A stretch of DNA of 6,558 bases, from positions 1 through 6,558 of the forward strand of contig JAITBW010000123.1 in NCBI GenBank assembly GCA_031283385.1, written 5' to 3'. The position numbers were made by a program, and so were the translations under genes. Source of the DNA: Nitrososphaerota archaeon. Lineage in GTDB: Archaea; Thermoproteota; Bathyarchaeia; Bathyarchaeales; Bathycorpusculaceae. The notes beneath the pieces are model-generated. The model was not told the DNA's origin. It ran no database searches and saw only the letters and a program-made list of their open reading frames with translations. This document shows, one piece after another, positions 5,517-6,558 of this stretch (within the stretch, counting starts at the first letter, position 1; each line of letters begins with the position of its first letter).

Positions 5517-6194
5517 TGAGATTTGGTATATTTTGTTTATTTCTGGGATTAAGCATGCGGTTCGGGGTAGTTCTTTTTTTATAAGTTGCTGGAAGGCTTT
5601 TTGGTTAGCTTGAGAATTGCTGTGGTATGGAACTACTAGGGGTGGTTTTGTTAAACGTGCGATTTCAAATCCGCTTTCTGGTGAAGCGTTTTTAGCTATG
5701 CCTACACTGCAGAATACTAGGTCAAATTTTTCGTCAAGACCCATTTTGGCTAATTCTGGAAAGGGTAAGCTGTCTGCGGTGTGGTAAATTTTTACTCCAT
5801 CTTCGCTTGTTATAATGTAAGTGTTTGGGTATCTGGCTTCATGGTTGCATTTAGCTGCTTTAATGGAAACTTCGCCAACTTTAATTACCTCTCCAATGCG
5901 TATTACTTGGAGTTTATCGATTGGGATATGTGGTTTTAGTTGAAAAGCTGATGCTGGGTCAGCGATAATTGTGCAGTTTGTGTTCTTTTGGACATCTTTA
6001 ACAAGACGTGTGTCAAGATGATCATAATGTTCGTGTGTAAGTAAAATTATGTCAATATTTTTCAAATGTTTATGCTTAACGTCAACAGGGTCTATCGCAA
6101 AAGTTTTTGTTGGCGTTTTTAACAGTATACCTGAGTACTGATTAAACCATTCGAAAAAAACAGAGTTTTTTTCTGGAATTTTCTGTATTGACAT
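5490..6194 (-). CDS. UlaG-like metallo-beta-lactamase-fold hydrolase (COG2220-type)
   Basis: Predicted cytosolic metal-dependent hydrolase of 234 residues, a usual length for the compact UlaG/UPF0173-like group. The MBL ligands are all visible: THEHYDHLD (53-61) supplies H54, H56, D58 and H59, the third-histidine motif is NHEA at 117-120 (H118), the bridging aspartate is D141 in HTADS, and the late histidine is H191 in PYHS. An N-terminal AIDP (33-36) is the strand that normally precedes the HxHxDH loop. No signal peptide or membrane segment is seen. The substrate cannot be read from sequence, because the family covers lactonases, phosphoesterases and uncharacterised members, and the neighbours (tbp, and a putative secreted protein on the opposite strand) do not suggest a pathway. 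The ATG has a distant GAGGT (6211-6207 on the minus strand, 12 nt spacing). A TATA-like GTATTATAG (6224-6216) would instead place the RNA start at the ATG. Confidence 0.85.
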   Translation of the reverse strand: MSIQKIPEKNSVFFEWFNQYSGILLKTPTKTFAIDPVDVKHKHLKNIDIILLTHEHYDHLDTRLVKDVQKNTNCTIIADPASAFQLKPHIPIDKLQVIRIGEVIKVGEVSIKAAKCNHEARYPNTYIITSEDGVKIYHTADSLPFPELAKMGLDEKFDLVFCSVGIAKNASPESGFEIARLTKPPLVVPYHSNSQANQKAFQQLIKKELPRTACLIPEINKIYQISKQVKTQNK

Positions 6195-6206
6195 AGTTTT
6201 AATTAT

Positions 6207-6224
6207 ACCTCAAAACTATAATAC
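6207..6224 (-). promoter_or_regulatory. Putative promoter of the MBL hydrolase gene, possibly leaderless
   Basis: Read on the minus strand, GTATTATAG occupies 6224-6216, with its centre 26 bp before the A of the ATG at 6194. This is the spacing expected if RNA starts at the start codon. A GAGGT at 6211-6207 could serve as a Shine-Dalgarno if transcription starts further upstream, so the two readings compete. Confidence 0.4.
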
Positions 6225-6325
6225 ATAAGCTTTCTAAAAGCAATTACTATTACTTCACCTTCTTAAAACCAAATTTATCATTACTATTTTTACAAAAAAG
6301 CTCTATTAGTATATGCTGAGAAAGC

Positions 6326-6343
6326 TTTGTAGATTATTACAAA
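6326..6343. repeat. Dyad TTTGTA-N6-TACAAA in the divergent intergenic region
   Basis: A perfect 6-bp inverted repeat with a 6-bp spacer (GATTAT) sits roughly midway between the divergent start codons at 6194 (minus) and 6466 (plus). Its size and position would suit a dimeric regulator acting on one or both promoters. In such AT-rich sequence it may also be chance. The rest of 6225-6428 holds an 8-T run (6370-6377) and a loose GAGCA/TGCTC pairing (6378-6382 with 6407-6411), and no gene that I can support. Confidence 0.3.
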
Positions 6344-6428
6344 AATACAACATGTTATAGTGTCGTATATTTTTTTTGAGCAATATGACATCAAAAAACA
6401 GTTTTATGCTCTTTCTTTTACCGTTATC

Positions 6429-6436
6429 TATATAAA
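6429..6436 (+). promoter_or_regulatory. TATA box for the right-edge gene
   Basis: TATATAAA at 6429-6436 is the most canonical TATA element in the window. A start 26 bp beyond its centre falls near 6459, giving a leader of about 7 nt for the ATG at 6466 or about 25 nt for the ATG at 6484. Confidence 0.55.
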
Positions 6437-6465
6437 ATAGCAAACTGTTGGGGTATGCTTCATAA

Positions 6466-6558
6466 ATGGAGAAAATAAAAAAAATGAAACAAAATAAAAA
6501 TATAATTTCAATAGTGGCAGTACTAATGATGATGACTTTTGCTGTCTCTATGATTGCA
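6466..6558 (+). CDS. N-terminus of a putative secreted or membrane-anchored protein (partial at right edge)
   Basis: 31 codons are open to the end of the window. The N-terminus has seven lysines among its first 12 to 13 residues (MEKIKKMKQNK-), followed by a hydrophobic stretch from about residue 13 to 31 rich in Ile, Val, Ala and Met (IISIVAVLMMMTFAVSMIA). This is the form of a Sec signal peptide or an N-terminal membrane anchor. The mature protein lies outside the window, so no function can be given. Two starts are possible: 6466, favoured by the short leader predicted from the TATA box, and the in-frame ATG at 6484, which is preceded by GGAG at 6468-6471 with 12 nt spacing and gives a more ordinary MKQNKN- signal peptide. 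The coordinates given use the longer form. Confidence 0.6.
   Translation, partial: MEKIKKMKQNKNIISIVAVLMMMTFAVSMIA

Noticed and set aside
6385..6435. Plus-strand mini-frame of 16 codons (MTSKNSFMLFLLPLSI) before the right-edge gene
   Set aside because: Too short, no ribosome binding site, and it runs into the TATA box of the next gene.
1..6558. tRNA, rRNA, CRISPR array or defence island
   Set aside because: I found no T-loop-like GGTTCGAAT-type motif with matching acceptor arms, no regularly spaced repeats of 20 bases or more, and no nuclease, helicase or toxin-antitoxin signature. The window is mainly core metabolism and transcription genes.

Overview
The window looks like a piece of an AT-rich archaeal chromosome. 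Three gene families are archaeal hallmarks: an archaeal-type phosphoenolpyruvate carboxylase (PpcA family), PurP-type formate-dependent purine ligases, and a TATA-binding protein with two TBP repeats. The promoters also read as archaeal: TATA-like octamers lie about 20-50 bp before start codons, some of them placed for very short or absent 5' leaders, and T-tracts follow the stop codons. The low GC, the gene mix and the family variants would fit a TACK-type archaeon such as a Bathyarchaeia member. That placement is inference from memory of gene families and was not tested.

Layout: 1-90 is the last 29 codons of a + strand gene entering from the left, possibly an IS630-like transposase, followed by a repeat-rich motif that could be the element's right end. 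Bases 91-488 hold no convincing gene; the region is strikingly A/C-rich and contains the ppcA promoter. ppcA occupies 489-2069 (+). An intergenic region (2070-2332) carries T-tracts, two perfect palindromes and a promoter. It leads to a two-gene operon at 2333-4521 (+) of tandem PurP paralogues joined by an ATGA overlap: first a divergent copy whose glycine-rich ATP loop is replaced, then a canonical PurP. A 241-bp intergenic region carries a terminator-like T-tract and a TATA box, and leads to tbp at 4763-5431 (+), which starts at GTG. Convergent to it is a UlaG-like metallo-beta-lactamase-fold hydrolase (6194-5490, -). Finally, 6195-6465 is a divergent promoter region serving the hydrolase and a + strand secreted or membrane protein that runs off the right edge (6466-6558).

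The genes are mostly core metabolism and information processing: PEP to oxaloacetate anaplerosis, the late formyl-transfer step of IMP synthesis, and general transcription initiation. I see no defence system, CRISPR array, tRNA or rRNA. The points most worth a second look are (i) a roughly 33-residue basic insertion inside the first repeat of the TATA-binding protein, (ii) an out-of-frame ATG overlapping the TBP GTG start by one base, (iii) the PurP paralogue without the canonical ATP loop, (iv) a sawtooth in strand composition that switches in the middle of genes, and (v) a palindrome cluster upstream of the purP operon.
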